From positions 1 to 64,000 of the forward strand of contig JAWXCM010000393.1 of the NCBI GenBank assembly GCA_034408745.1: a stretch of DNA of 64,000 bases. The letters are read 5' to 3'. Positions 44,042 through 53,228 of the stretch are shown here, one piece after another. This DNA comes from JAWXCM01 sp034408745 (lineage in GTDB: Bacteria > Acidobacteriota > Terriglobia > Bryobacterales > Bryobacteraceae). The notes below the pieces were generated by a model. The model saw nothing but the letters and a program-made list of their open reading frames with translations, was not told the DNA's origin and searched no databases. Position 1 is the first letter of the stretch. Each line of letters starts with the position of its first letter. The position numbers and the translations under genes were made by a program.

Positions 44042-44764
44042 TTGAAATCTTTTCGATTTATTTTGGCTCTGAGCGCGCTTGCGGGCAGCTCGGCCTTCGC
44101 AGGTCCAGTGTGTCTGTCCAACACACTCGGCGGCTACATCAGTCTGGGTGCGGGAGGCTGTGATGTTGGGACAGCAACGTTCTCCGGCTTTACCACACTC
44201 CCGCCAATCACGGGAGCGACAGGAATACCCGCGGCTTCCATTATGGTGAGCCCCTTTCAGTCGGGCAATGTTTTCGGGCTCGATTTTTCACTAAACGATA
44301 CAGCCACTGCCGGCGAACTCCGTGAAGCGCTCATCGGCTACATGGTGGTATCCACACCCGGCATCACCAGCAGCATGATCAGCCTCTCCGGCACGAGTAC
44401 AACCGGCGCCGGATTCATTACCGATATCCAGAATTTCTGCAAAGGAGGCACATTCACCCCGAACGACGTGACGGGTTGCGCGAACTCCGACACTCTTCTC
44501 GTTCTGAATTCAGGATCTGACCAGAAGACATTTCCCGCGGTCGGCATGCTGAGCATCGTTCACGACCTCACCCTGGATGCAGGGGGAGGCGGAACGGCAT
44601 CCGCCGGCGTCGTCATGGACCGGTTTACAGCTCCCGCGGCGGACGCCGCCATTCCGGAGCCTGGAACATGGGGACTCCTCGCGACCGCGCTGCTGGGCTT
44701 CGTACTCATCCCACGCATCCGCGGGACCAAACCACCACAACCCGTTCAGGAAACAGCCAAATGA
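44042..44764 (+). CDS. PEP-CTERM sorted exported protein
   Basis: 240 residues from TTG 44042, chosen because GGAGGT lies seven bases upstream and the product then starts with a proper signal (SFRFILALSALAGSSAFAGP). A beta-rich body (PVCLSNTLGGYISLGAGGCD, TATAGELREALIGYMVVS) ends in IPEPGTWGLLATALLGFVLI followed by PRIRG: the PEP motif, hydrophobic helix and basic tail recognised by an exosortase. The exosortase is not in this window. It overlaps the DUF4331 gene by ATGA. Confidence 0.85.
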   Translation: MKSFRFILALSALAGSSAFAGPVCLSNTLGGYISLGAGGCDVGTATFSGFTTLPPITGATGIPAASIMVSPFQSGNVFGLDFSLNDTATAGELREALIGYMVVSTPGITSSMISLSGTSTTGAGFITDIQNFCKGGTFTPNDVTGCANSDTLLVLNSGSDQKTFPAVGMLSIVHDLTLDAGGGGTASAGVVMDRFTAPAADAAIPEPGTWGLLATALLGFVLIPRIRGTKPPQPVQETAK

Positions 44765-46308
44765 AGAATATTCACTCCGCCATTGCGACGACGCTCGCCA
44801 TACTGCTCGTCGCCCCCCCTTCGTCGTTCGCCGCCAGCCATCGCGAGGCGCCGATTACCGCCCTCGACCAGAAGGCGGATATCACCGACGTGTTCGCGTT
44901 CGTCAGCTACAACGATCCGAACAAAGTCACCCTCATTATGGACGTGGACCCGCTTCTGGAGCCATCGAACGGGCCAAACTATTTCCCCTTCGACCCGAAC
45001 ATCCTCTACGCGCTTCGCATCGACAACAACAACGATGCGGTTGAGGACGTCGTCTTCGAAGTCCGCTTCCAGACTGAGATCCGTGCGCCTGGCGTCTTCA
45101 CGGGATTCGTAGGAGCCGGCTCGGGAGTCAACGCACCGGCCAACGCGCCCGCTCCCGCGGTACCCAACCCGATCATCCCACCGGCCATCACAGCCCTCGA
45201 CGGCCCGGGTTCAGCCGGATTCTCCCTCCGTCAGACGTACACGGTCGCAATGATCAAGGGCGGTGTCCGCACGGAACTGACGAACTCGACCGGTCAGCCG
45301 CTGTTCGCCGTCCCCAGCAACGTGGGCTTCAAAACCATGCCGAACTACCCGGCGCTGGCCAACCAGGGCATCTACACACTTTCTAACGGAGTCCGCACGT
45401 TCGTCGGCACCGCGGACGATCCCTTCTGGATCGACGTAGGCGCTATCTTCGACACCCTCAACTTCCGACCGGGTGCCGGCAACGGCGTGCTGTCCCCGGC
45501 ACAGGACGCTGCTGCGTCGAACCTCGCATCGGACAACCTCTCCGGCTTCAACGTGAACACCATCGCGATCGAAGTACCCATCGCCATGCTCACCAGCACC
45601 GGTTCGAAGTTACCCGCCACCAGCCCCGCGGCTACCATCGGCGTGTTCGCAACCACCTCTCGCGCCCGGCTCACCGTCCGGCGCGCCCCGCTTCCCGCCG
45701 TCGATTCAGGGTCATTTTCCCAGGTTCAGCGCATGGGGAATCCTCTGGTCAATGAACTTCTCATCGGAACCGGGTTCAAGGATCGCTGGAGCATGAGCCA
45801 GCCCAAAGACGACGCTCAGTTTGCCTCTATGATCCTCGATCCGCTACTCGCGCGAGTTTTCAACGCGGCCTTCGGAATCGATATTCCGCCGCCGCCGCGC
45901 AACGACCTCCTGCTTCTGGCGCAATATTTGCCACCCATCGCCGCTCCAGGAACACCCACCGGCCCCGTGGCGGATCTTCTTCGTCTCAACACCGGAGTAC
46001 CTGCGACTTCCGCTGCTTCCCGAAGCCGTCTCGGTGTGCTTGGCGGTGATCTGGCCGGCTTCCCGAACGGGCGTCGGATCTCGGACGACGTTACTGACAT
46101 CGCTTCCCGCGTCGTCGCCGGCGTTCTTGTCCCGGCCTTTAACAAAGCGCCGAACAACCGGCTCGGCGATGCCGTCAACGTTAACGATGTGCCAACGCAG
46201 GAGGTCTTCCCGTACCTCGGCTACGCGCACAGCGGACGTGACCGCCGCCACATCGATCCGGGCGAGATCGGGTGCACGCAAGGCGCCGGTCCGGCCTGCG
46301 TCCAGTAA
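44761..46308 (+). CDS. Secreted DUF4331 protein
   Basis: 515 residues. Signal peptide (IATTLAILLVAPPSSFAA), then SHREAPITALDQKADITDVF and ALRIDNNNDAVEDVVFEVRF, the DUF4331 hallmarks; VNVNDVPTQEVFPYLGYAHS at the end is also typical. Members are predicted periplasmic or secreted and often sit beside PEP-CTERM proteins and TPR proteins, as here. Enzymatic role unknown. The start shares ATGA with the PEP-CTERM stop. Confidence 0.88.
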   Translation: MKNIHSAIATTLAILLVAPPSSFAASHREAPITALDQKADITDVFAFVSYNDPNKVTLIMDVDPLLEPSNGPNYFPFDPNILYALRIDNNNDAVEDVVFEVRFQTEIRAPGVFTGFVGAGSGVNAPANAPAPAVPNPIIPPAITALDGPGSAGFSLRQTYTVAMIKGGVRTELTNSTGQPLFAVPSNVGFKTMPNYPALANQGIYTLSNGVRTFVGTADDPFWIDVGAIFDTLNFRPGAGNGVLSPAQDAAASNLASDNLSGFNVNTIAIEVPIAMLTSTGSKLPATSPAATIGVFATTSRARLTVRRAPLPAVDSGSFSQVQRMGNPLVNELLIGTGFKDRWSMSQPKDDAQFASMILDPLLARVFNAAFGIDIPPPPRNDLLLLAQYLPPIAAPGTPTGPVADLLRLNTGVPATSAASRSRLGVLGGDLAGFPNGRRISDDVTDIASRVVAGVLVPAFNKAPNNRLGDAVNVNDVPTQEVFPYLGYAHSGRDRRHIDPGEIGCTQGAGPACVQ

Positions 46309-46318
46309 CTGACACCGC

Positions 46319-46345
46319 GCGGCTGACCGCTCCCCGGCCAGCCGC
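46319..46345 (+). terminator. Hairpin between DUF4331 and TPR genes
   Basis: A seven-base-pair stem (46319-46325 with 46339-46345) is followed by TTT. It may attenuate read-through into the TPR gene rather than stop it. Confidence 0.35.
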
Positions 46346-46368
46346 TTTCCGATTCCCGAGGAGAAACA

Positions 46369-47619
46369 ATGCGCCTTTTTTTTATCACTGGAATGCTCGG
46401 CGTCAGCCTGTTGGCGCAAACGCGCGCCAACCTCGCGGCCGCCGACACCTCCCTGCAGAGCCCGGCCGAAAAGAAGATCGCGACCGCGAAAGCCGCCATC
46501 GCAAAGAATCCCAAATTCGCTGAAGCCTGGGCAAACCTCGCCCTGGCGCTCTCCATGCGGGCCCGCGAAACCTCGAACACCGCCTTCTACGACGAAGGAC
46601 TGCGCGCCGTCGACCAGGGGTTCGCCGTCGACAAGACGAGCTTCGCCGTGCTGAAATCTCAGTGCTGGATCCTGCTGGGCAAACATGAGTTCGCCCAGGC
46701 CCTCGGGCTGGCGAAGGAACTCAGCAAGCGTTCCGGGGACGACCTGATGGTGTACGGCTTCCTCTCCGACGCCAACACCGAGTTGGGCAACTACAAAGAC
46801 GCCGAGCACGCCACCCAGTGGATGCTGGATCTGCGCCCTGGCAACACCCCGGCCCTCACCCGCGCGGCACACCTTCGGGAGATCTTCGGCGACCCCGAAG
46901 GCGCCCTCGAGCTCCTTCAGATGGCCTCGCTCCAGCTCGGCGCGGCCGAGTCGGAGAACCGCGCGTGGATCGTCGTGCAAATGGCCCATCTGCGACTCGC
47001 CCAGGGAGCCGTCGACGATGCGGAACGGCTTGCACGCCAGGCGCTCGAGATGTACCCCGATTACCACTACGCCCTTGGGGAACTGGCCAGAATTCGCCGA
47101 GCGCAGAAGCGCTACCCCGAAGCCGTCACGCTCGAGCGGAAGCGGATCGAGTCCGCGCCGCATGCGGAGAACCGCTTCACGCTCGCCCAGAGCCTGTGGC
47201 TCGCCGGCAATCGCCAGGAAGCCAGGGAGGCGTTTGCCGCGTTCGAACGGTCCGCCCTCGCGGAGAAGGACCAGGCCGACAACGCCAATCACGAGCTAAT
47301 CGCTTACTACGTCGATTACGCCCGCAGGCCGCAGGAAGCTCTGAAAGTCGCGCGGCTCGAGCTGACTCGCAGGCAGGACTTCCACACTCTCGCTGCGTAC
47401 GCCTGGGCGCTCCACGCAGCCGCGCAACACAGCCAAGCGAGAAAGCAGATGCAACGCGCGTTGTCCGTCGGTGTGAAGGACGCCGAACTGTTCCGGCATG
47501 CCGCCGAAATTTCTCTGGCGCTGAAGGATACGGAGTCCGCCCGAGCCTACCAGGCGAAGGCCGCCGAACTGCGGCCCCGCACGGAGAGTGCCCGTGGCTT
47601 GTCCGCGGCGGGGAACTAA
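46369..47619 (+). CDS. Secreted TPR-repeat protein
   Basis: 416 residues, GAGGAG before the ATG. Short signal (MRLFFITGMLGVSLLAQT), then tandem tetratricopeptide repeats (KNPKFAEAWANLALALSMRA; LRTTGL-type helices such as DYHYALGELARIRRAQKRYP and DFHTLAAYAWALHAAAQHSQ). DUF4331 genes are often followed by such proteins, so it is the likely third member of an exported functional unit. Partners cannot be named. Confidence 0.82.
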   Translation: MRLFFITGMLGVSLLAQTRANLAAADTSLQSPAEKKIATAKAAIAKNPKFAEAWANLALALSMRARETSNTAFYDEGLRAVDQGFAVDKTSFAVLKSQCWILLGKHEFAQALGLAKELSKRSGDDLMVYGFLSDANTELGNYKDAEHATQWMLDLRPGNTPALTRAAHLREIFGDPEGALELLQMASLQLGAAESENRAWIVVQMAHLRLAQGAVDDAERLARQALEMYPDYHYALGELARIRRAQKRYPEAVTLERKRIESAPHAENRFTLAQSLWLAGNRQEAREAFAAFERSALAEKDQADNANHELIAYYVDYARRPQEALKVARLELTRRQDFHTLAAYAWALHAAAQHSQARKQMQRALSVGVKDAELFRHAAEISLALKDTESARAYQAKAAELRPRTESARGLSAAGN

Positions 47620-47712
47620 CTAACAGCAGGTCGCGTTTGTGCAGACTGGAGGGCTGGGGAGGTAGGTCACCGTCCGGCTATTGTGACGCAGGCTCACTTC
47701 CGGCGACTAATA

Positions 47713-47900
47713 GCTCAGGCGGAACTCGATCAGGAACAGGGCCGTCTAACGAACTCGGCGGTAAAGTGCTCGCCGTGCTCGACAAGTACACCAAAGATAA
47801 CGCCTTCGCGATCATCCTCGACGTCAGCGCCCAGAACACCCCGTCATGTTCGCCTCCAATGGCATCGACTCACGCAGGAAGTGGTCGCTCCGTGTGACAC
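47713..47900 (+). pseudogene. Decayed 3' fragment of skp
   Basis: Matches about 40720-40914 of the intact skp over 190 bases, with several small indels and substitutions; long identical runs encode the AQAELDQEQGR and NAFAIILDVSAQN regions in changing frames. It lacks the 5' half, signal peptide and start. The right end stops where the original would continue into the last 35 codons and the terminator. Confidence 0.88.
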
Positions 47901-47904
47901 CAGA

Positions 47905-48096
47905 CTCGCGGGCAGGGAACTGAGTTTCCAAACAACCTCCAGCGTCTGCCTGATCTTCTCTCCACCGGGAACCTCGCCAACCCCGGGCGACCTGAGTTTT
48001 CCCGCAAAACCACAACATTCCCAGTGAAGAATGGGCCGTGGGCTCCGCTTAGGTTCAGTGACATGCTGTCGTGCCAGCCACCGGGATCACTCGCAT
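47905..48096 (-). pseudogene. 5' remnant of glucarate dehydratase
   Basis: Read on the minus strand from ATG 48096 with two single-base gaps, it gives MRVIPVAG, then HDSMSLNLSGAHGPFF, then TGNVVVLRENSGRP and GVGEVPGGEKIRQTLE. This is the N-terminal sequence pattern of glucarate dehydratase (GudD-type enolase superfamily). The rest is missing; the break joins the skp fragment. The product would have acted on D-glucarate. Confidence 0.82.
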
Positions 48097-48177
48097 GTGA
48101 TCGCAGGCGCGCCGAACACGTGTTGGTCGGGGAAAGCAGACGTGACTGCCAGGATATCAGGGCAGCCGCAGCGCGAT

Positions 48178-48720
48178 TTACATCTTACTGGCGGCCGCCA
48201 CCAGTTTCCGCATCATCATGGCTCCCTCCTTTGTGATCGGATCCCGTGGCCAACGCACACTACCTCGGCATCCACCACGTCGCAGAGCTTTCCACCGAAA
48301 CGCGATTCTGCCGGTCATCCAGCTAATCGGCGGCCATCCGAACAGCTCCGGCCACGGAATCAGCGTCGTCGATTTCGGAACCTGGACCTTCTTCTTGCCG
48401 CGGAATAGCGGCCTCCCAGTCGTGGCAATATACCCGCGCGCCCGTCTGGTCCTTCAGTGCTTTCAGTCCGCCCACGTGCTGGTGAGCATGCGTGAGAATG
48501 ATGCGTTTAGTATCCTGCGACGCTTGCCAATAGCTTTCAGCTCTTCCTGTACGAGGCTGCCTTTCTGGTCAAGGAGTGTGTGACAAGCGTAAGCTCGTCC
48601 CCATCCTGCAACAGACAGCCTCGGACAGAACCACCTCTTATCGCCCAGACTATGTAATCCCGGCATCGCGCCCCTGGCAGCGCTACCCGTGAACAGAGCC
48701 AGGTTGTACACCCCGGTGAT
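48178..48720 (-). pseudogene. Frameshifted metallo-beta-lactamase fold hydrolase
   Basis: Pieces of an MBL protein lie in all three minus-strand frames in the correct order: ITGVYNLAL, VRGCLLQDGDELTLV, LLDQKGSLVQEELKAIG, TKRIILTHAHQHVGGLKALK (zinc motif with one Asp lost), TGARVYCHDWEAAI, VVDAEVVCVGHG and PITKEGAMMMRKLVAAA. At least three indels and a stop interrupt it. It lies just upstream of the glucarate dehydratase remnant on the same strand, so they were probably one operon. Confidence 0.82.
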
Positions 48721-48851
48721 GGGGACTGACTGGCAGCTGCGGACGGGCGGCGTGAGCGAGGAACACGGTACTTGCTACGCTGCTAGTGCATGAATAACGG
48801 ACGCAACCGGGGCTGCACGAGGCAGACTGCGGAGGCCGGGAGGACGCGGCG

Positions 48852-49889
48852 ATGGCTACGATTCGCCATGTAGCGGCGAAGGCCAGGGTTTCGGTTGGAA
48901 CCGTCTCCAACGTATTGAGCAACGCGCGCGGGGTAAGCGCCGAGTTGCGCGAGCGCGTGGAGCGGGCCATCTGCGAGCTGGATTATCATCCAAGCCACAT
49001 CGCGCGGAGTTTGGCGTCGCGGCAGACCAAGACGATCGGGATTGTGATTACCGATATCACGAATCCTTTCTTCCCCCTGCTTGTGCGCGGGGCCGAAGAC
49101 GCGGCGCTGCTCAGAGGTTTCACGCTGTCCGTATTCAATACGGACAACCGGCTGGACCGGGAGCGGAACTGCATTTCGGTGCTGCGCTCGCGGGAGGCGG
49201 ACGGGGTGCTGTTGGTGGCGAGCCCCAACCCGGGCGGCAGCATCGAGCACCTGGAGGATGCCCGGAAAAGCGGCCTTTCCATGGTGTGTCTGGACCGTAT
49301 TCCGCAAGGGTTTCGATGCGACGCGGTGTTGGCGAATCACGAGAAGGGCGCGAGGCTGATCGTGCGCCATTTGCACTTGATGGGGCACCGGCGGATCGGA
49401 GCGATCCTGGGTCCGGCCGGGTTGCAGAATTCAAGCGATCGGACCGCGGGCTATCGCGGAGCCCTGGCCGAATGCGGCATCGAGACTCATGCCGACCTGG
49501 AGCGGCAGGGGAATTTCCGGATGGAGTCTGGGCACCGGCTGGCGAAGGACCTGCTGCTCTCCGGGAGTCCGCCGACGGCGATATTTGCCGCCAACGGGAT
49601 GATGGGGTTGGGGGTGCTGAAGGCGATTCAGGAGTTAGGGCTCAACTGCCCACAGCAGATTTCGCTGGCCGTATTTGACGACTATCCGGGCGCTGATATT
49701 TTCCGGCCGAGTTTGACGGTCATTTCGCAGCCGGCCTATGAGATGGGCTACCTGGGCACGGAGCTGTTGATCGAGCGCATTGTGGAAGCCAGTTCAAAGA
49801 ACGTCGAGACGGCGTGGGAGCCGCGGGTGAAAATATTGGAGCCGGAGTTGATTGTGCGGGAGTCAACGGCGGCGCCAGGGACCCCGTGA
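48852..49889 (+). CDS. LacI-family transcriptional regulator
   Basis: 345 residues. N-terminal helix-turn-helix MATIRHVAAKARVSVGTVSN and the hinge DYHPSHIARSLASRQTKTIG, then a periplasmic-binding-protein-like sensor domain (VITDITNPFFPLLVRGAEDA; GAILGPAGLQNSSDRTAGYR; ISLAVFDDYPGADIF). It would bind a sugar or nucleoside and release DNA. It is followed by a perfect palindrome at 49909-49924 and the receptor gene, which it most likely controls. Confidence 0.95.
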   Translation: MATIRHVAAKARVSVGTVSNVLSNARGVSAELRERVERAICELDYHPSHIARSLASRQTKTIGIVITDITNPFFPLLVRGAEDAALLRGFTLSVFNTDNRLDRERNCISVLRSREADGVLLVASPNPGGSIEHLEDARKSGLSMVCLDRIPQGFRCDAVLANHEKGARLIVRHLHLMGHRRIGAILGPAGLQNSSDRTAGYRGALAECGIETHADLERQGNFRMESGHRLAKDLLLSGSPPTAIFAANGMMGLGVLKAIQELGLNCPQQISLAVFDDYPGADIFRPSLTVISQPAYEMGYLGTELLIERIVEASSKNVETAWEPRVKILEPELIVRESTAAPGTP

Positions 49890-49908
49890 TCAGCTGTTCA
49901 ACTCGGTG

Positions 49909-49924
49909 AATGAACCGGTTCATT
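49909..49924. promoter_or_regulatory. LacI-type operator palindrome
   Basis: AATGAACCGGTTCATT is a perfect 16-base inverted repeat with the central CG pair typical of LacI-family operators. It lies 20 bases after the lacI stop and 21 bases before the -35 box of the receptor promoter. Confidence 0.8.
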
Positions 49925-49945
49925 TATATAACTTAAACTTTCTAC

Positions 49946-49974
49946 TTGACAGCAATGTTTTGTGGTGAAAGAAT
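49946..49974 (+). promoter_or_regulatory. Sigma-70 type promoter of the receptor operon
   Basis: A consensus -35 TTGACA (49946-49951), 17-base spacer and AAGAAT (49969-49974, four of six matches). The LacI operator just upstream could block or redirect RNA polymerase. Confidence 0.5.
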
Positions 49975-50031
49975 CGTGCAGCGTCAGTGAATCGGTTCAA
50001 CCGACAGAAATTGAGACGGCAGGGGGATCAT

Positions 50032-53000
50032 ATGAAGACATGGTTTGTCTTCGCGCGCCTGGTGAGCGTGTTGTCGGTAGCGGCCGTGGGACTACAGGGG
50101 CAGACCTCCACCGCCAACATTCTGGGAAGCGTGTCCGATCCGAGTGGTGTGCCAATGCCGAATCTGACCGTGACGGCATTGCAGGCGCAGACCGGCGAGA
50201 CGCGAACGACGCGAACTGACGAGTCCGGCTACTATCTGATTTCGAATCTGCCGGTGGGCTCATGGCGCGTGGAAGTACGGGCCGATGGATTCAAGGCATT
50301 CCGGCGGGACGGCATTCAACTGGATGTGAACCGCAACGCGCGAGTGGACGTGATGCTTTCGCTGGGCGAGGTAACGCAAAGCGTGGAGATTACGGGCGAT
50401 GCGCCGCAGGTGGACACGCGGCAAGTGCAACTGGGAAGCCTGGTGGACTCGCGCCGGGTGCGGGAGTTGCCGCTCAGTGGAAGAAACGTCTATAGCCTTG
50501 CATCGCTGATTCCGGGCGTGACGTCGGTGGGAGCGCAGACGATTTCGACGCGCGACGGCAACACACTGCGCGTAAACGGAAGCCGTTCGCGCCACAGTAC
50601 GTTCCTGATGGACGGCGGGATGAATAACAGCCACTGGCGCAACGGCGGCAACGCGGCACCCAATCCGGAAGCGGTGCAGGAAGTGAAAGTGGTGACGAGC
50701 AACTACAACGCCGAGTATGGCCGCTCGTCGGGCGCTGTAGTGAGCGTGGTGACGCGTTCGGGGACGAACGAGTGGCACGGTTCCGCGTATGAATATCTGC
50801 GCAACAACAAGCTGGACGCGAGGAGTTTCTTTGTGCCGACCGTGCCGCCGCTGCGGCAGAACCAGTATGGTGCCGCTCTGGGCGCGCCGATCAGGAAGAA
50901 CAAGCTGCTGCAGTTCGGAGCGTGGGAAAGCCTGCGGATACGCTCCAGCCAGTTCGTGAACAGCGGCCGTCCGGCGACGGCGGCCGAACGGAGCGGGCAA
51001 TTCGGCACGGTGCGCGACCCGCTGACGCAGCAGCCGTTTGCCGGCGGCGTGATTCCAACAACCCGGATGGACCCGGTGGCACTGAAGATTCTCGACGTTG
51101 TGCCGCTGCCCAACACGGCCGACGGGCGGCTGGAGACCCTGCGCGGCACGTCAGCTGACCAGCACCAGTTCACCAGCAAGACCGACTATCTGATCAACGA
51201 CTCACACCGTTTGGCGGGTACGTTCTTTCACCTGCGCAACTCGCGCTTTAAGCCGTTCAACGGAAGTACGCAGATTCCCGGCTATGGCGAATATCGCGAA
51301 AGCTACGGGCAGTACAACGCGATTCTGACGGAGACATGGATTGTGTCGGCGACGACGCTCAACGAAGCGCGATTTACCTATCTGCGGAACCGTTACGACG
51401 ACCGTCCGCTGACCGAGCTGACCTGGGCTTCGTTTGGAAGCCAGATTCCCGTGGCGGCGAGTTTCCACAAACCGTTCCCGCCCGACATCCGGCTGAATGG
51501 ACGCTGGCGCATGGGCGCCGAGAACGACAACCAGGGACAGCGCGACGATTCGTTCATCGTCACCGATACGCTTTCCTGGGTAAAGGGCGCGCACAGTCTG
51601 AGGATGGGCGGCTACTTCTCCTTCGACCGCTACAATGCGCTGCTCTCGCTGGCGGGCGCGGGCATTATGACGGTGGGCGGCGAGGCCACGGGCAACGTGC
51701 TCGCCGACTTCATGATGGGCCGGGCGACGAGTTTGCGGCAGACCAACGGAACGCGCCGCGCGTTCCGGAAGTGGGATGCCCAGACGTTCGTGCAGGACGA
51801 CTGGCGCATTCACAAGCAACTCACCTTGAACCTCGGCGTGCGCTATGAACTGTATCCACGGTTTTACAGCTTGCTGAAAGACCTGCAGACGTTCCGGCCG
51901 GGCGTGCAGTCGACCGTGATCCCAGGCGCGCCGCTGGGCATGGCATTTGAAGGCGATCCCGGCATTTCGCGTTCAATGGCTCCGCTGGATAAGAACAACT
52001 TCGCTCCCCGCGTCGGCCTGGCGTGGGACGTGACCGGATCGGGCCGCACTGCGGTGCGCGCGGGTTATGGCCTCTTCTACTCCACGCCGTTCGCGGATTC
52101 GGCGACCTATCTGCAGCAGCAGCCGTTTCAAACCGACATCACGGTGTTCGGCATCTCCACGTTCGTGAATCCATACGCGCAGTTTGGCGGCACGCCGTTT
52201 CCCGCCTCCGTCGATCCGAGCAATCCGTTCTTCACCAGGCCAATCTCGTTGAGCTGGATGAGTGAATCGATCGCCACGCCGTACATCCAGCAGTACAGCT
52301 TCGCGCTGCAGCACCAGTTGCCGTGGAATACGAGCGTGACGGCCGCCTACGTAGGCAACACTTCGCGCAAGCTGGTGAATACGCGCGACGCCAATCAGTC
52401 GATTTTCGGCCCGGGGGCTACGTCGGCTAACGTGAATGCGCGCCGTCCGATTCTGCCGGGAACTTACGGGCAGATCTCGCAGTTCGAATCGGCCAGCAAC
52501 GCGCACTACGATTCGCTGCAGATCACCGTGGACCGCAGGTTCAGCCGGAACTTCTCGTTGCTGATGAACTACACGCTGGGCAAGAGCATCGACGAGGTCT
52601 CCGACGACAACTTTAATCCGACCGATGTTTCGCTGGTCGATTCGCTGAATCGGAGGCTGGAGCGGGCGGTGAGCGGTTCAGACATCCGCCACACGATGGC
52701 GTTCTCCTACGTATGGGACCTGCCCGGACTCAAGTCAAGCCATGCGTTGATCCGCACGGTGTTGGGCGGCTGGCAGACCAACGGCATTCTGATGATCCGC
52801 AGTGGAACGCCGGTGAACGTCACCACGGGGAACGACGTGAATCTGGACGGCAAGACGGGGGACCGGCCGGATCTGGTGGGCAGCCCAGTGTTGTCGCAGG
52901 ACCGGTCGCGCGCCGAGCGCATCGCCGCCTACTTCAATACCGCCGCCTTCGCCGCGCCCGTGACCGGGAGCATCGGCACGGCGGGACGGAACCTGTTCTA

Positions 53001-53214
53001 CGGACCGGGTTCGATGACCTGGGACACGACGCTCATGAAAAACTTCGCCGTTCGCGAAAATCATCGCATTACGGTTCGCGCGGAGTTCTTCAATGCGCCG
53101 AATCGCGTGAACCTGGGCAACCCCACCGGCACGCGGAACAACGCAAACTTTGGGCGCATTCTGTCGACCGATTCCGCTCGCGTCGTACAACTTGCCCTTC
53201 GCTACGGATTCTAG
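50032..53214 (+). CDS. Oar-type TonB-dependent outer-membrane receptor
   Basis: 1060 residues from ATG 50032, preceded by AGGGGGAT and a signal peptide (WFVFARLVSVLSVAAVGLQG). Domains: carboxypeptidase-regulatory-like (about 25-105, TANILGSVSDPSGVPMPNLT), plug (about 115-230, LPLSGRNVYSLASLIPGVTS), long beta barrel ending LALRYGF. The acidobacterial Oar/SusC-like receptors import oligosaccharides or other ligands too large for porins. It is the first structural gene after the LacI operator. Nothing here shows which ligand. Confidence 0.93.
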   Translation: MKTWFVFARLVSVLSVAAVGLQGQTSTANILGSVSDPSGVPMPNLTVTALQAQTGETRTTRTDESGYYLISNLPVGSWRVEVRADGFKAFRRDGIQLDVNRNARVDVMLSLGEVTQSVEITGDAPQVDTRQVQLGSLVDSRRVRELPLSGRNVYSLASLIPGVTSVGAQTISTRDGNTLRVNGSRSRHSTFLMDGGMNNSHWRNGGNAAPNPEAVQEVKVVTSNYNAEYGRSSGAVVSVVTRSGTNEWHGSAYEYLRNNKLDARSFFVPTVPPLRQNQYGAALGAPIRKNKLLQFGAWESLRIRSSQFVNSGRPATAAERSGQFGTVRDPLTQQPFAGGVIPTTRMDPVALKILDVVPLPNTADGRLETLRGTSADQHQFTSKTDYLINDSHRLAGTFFHLRNSRFKPFNGSTQIPGYGEYRESYGQYNAILTETWIVSATTLNEARFTYLRNRYDDRPLTELTWASFGSQIPVAASFHKPFPPDIRLNGRWRMGAENDNQGQRDDSFIVTDTLSWVKGAHSLRMGGYFSFDRYNALLSLAGAGIMTVGGEATGNVLADFMMGRATSLRQTNGTRRAFRKWDAQTFVQDDWRIHKQLTLNLGVRYELYPRFYSLLKDLQTFRPGVQSTVIPGAPLGMAFEGDPGISRSMAPLDKNNFAPRVGLAWDVTGSGRTAVRAGYGLFYSTPFADSATYLQQQPFQTDITVFGISTFVNPYAQFGGTPFPASVDPSNPFFTRPISLSWMSESIATPYIQQYSFALQHQLPWNTSVTAAYVGNTSRKLVNTRDANQSIFGPGATSANVNARRPILPGTYGQISQFESASNAHYDSLQITVDRRFSRNFSLLMNYTLGKSIDEVSDDNFNPTDVSLVDSLNRRLERAVSGSDIRHTMAFSYVWDLPGLKSSHALIRTVLGGWQTNGILMIRSGTPVNVTTGNDVNLDGKTGDRPDLVGSPVLSQDRSRAERIAAYFNTAAFAAPVTGSIGTAGRNLFYGPGSMTWDTTLMKNFAVRENHRITVRAEFFNAPNRVNLGNPTGTRNNANFGRILSTDSARVVQLALRYGF

Positions 53215-53228
53215 AAAAGTTCAATCTT

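Noticed and set aside
47683..48027. 114-codon plus-strand frame at the skp remnant
   Set aside because: It only reads partly through the decayed skp fragment in shifting frames; annotated as a pseudogene instead.
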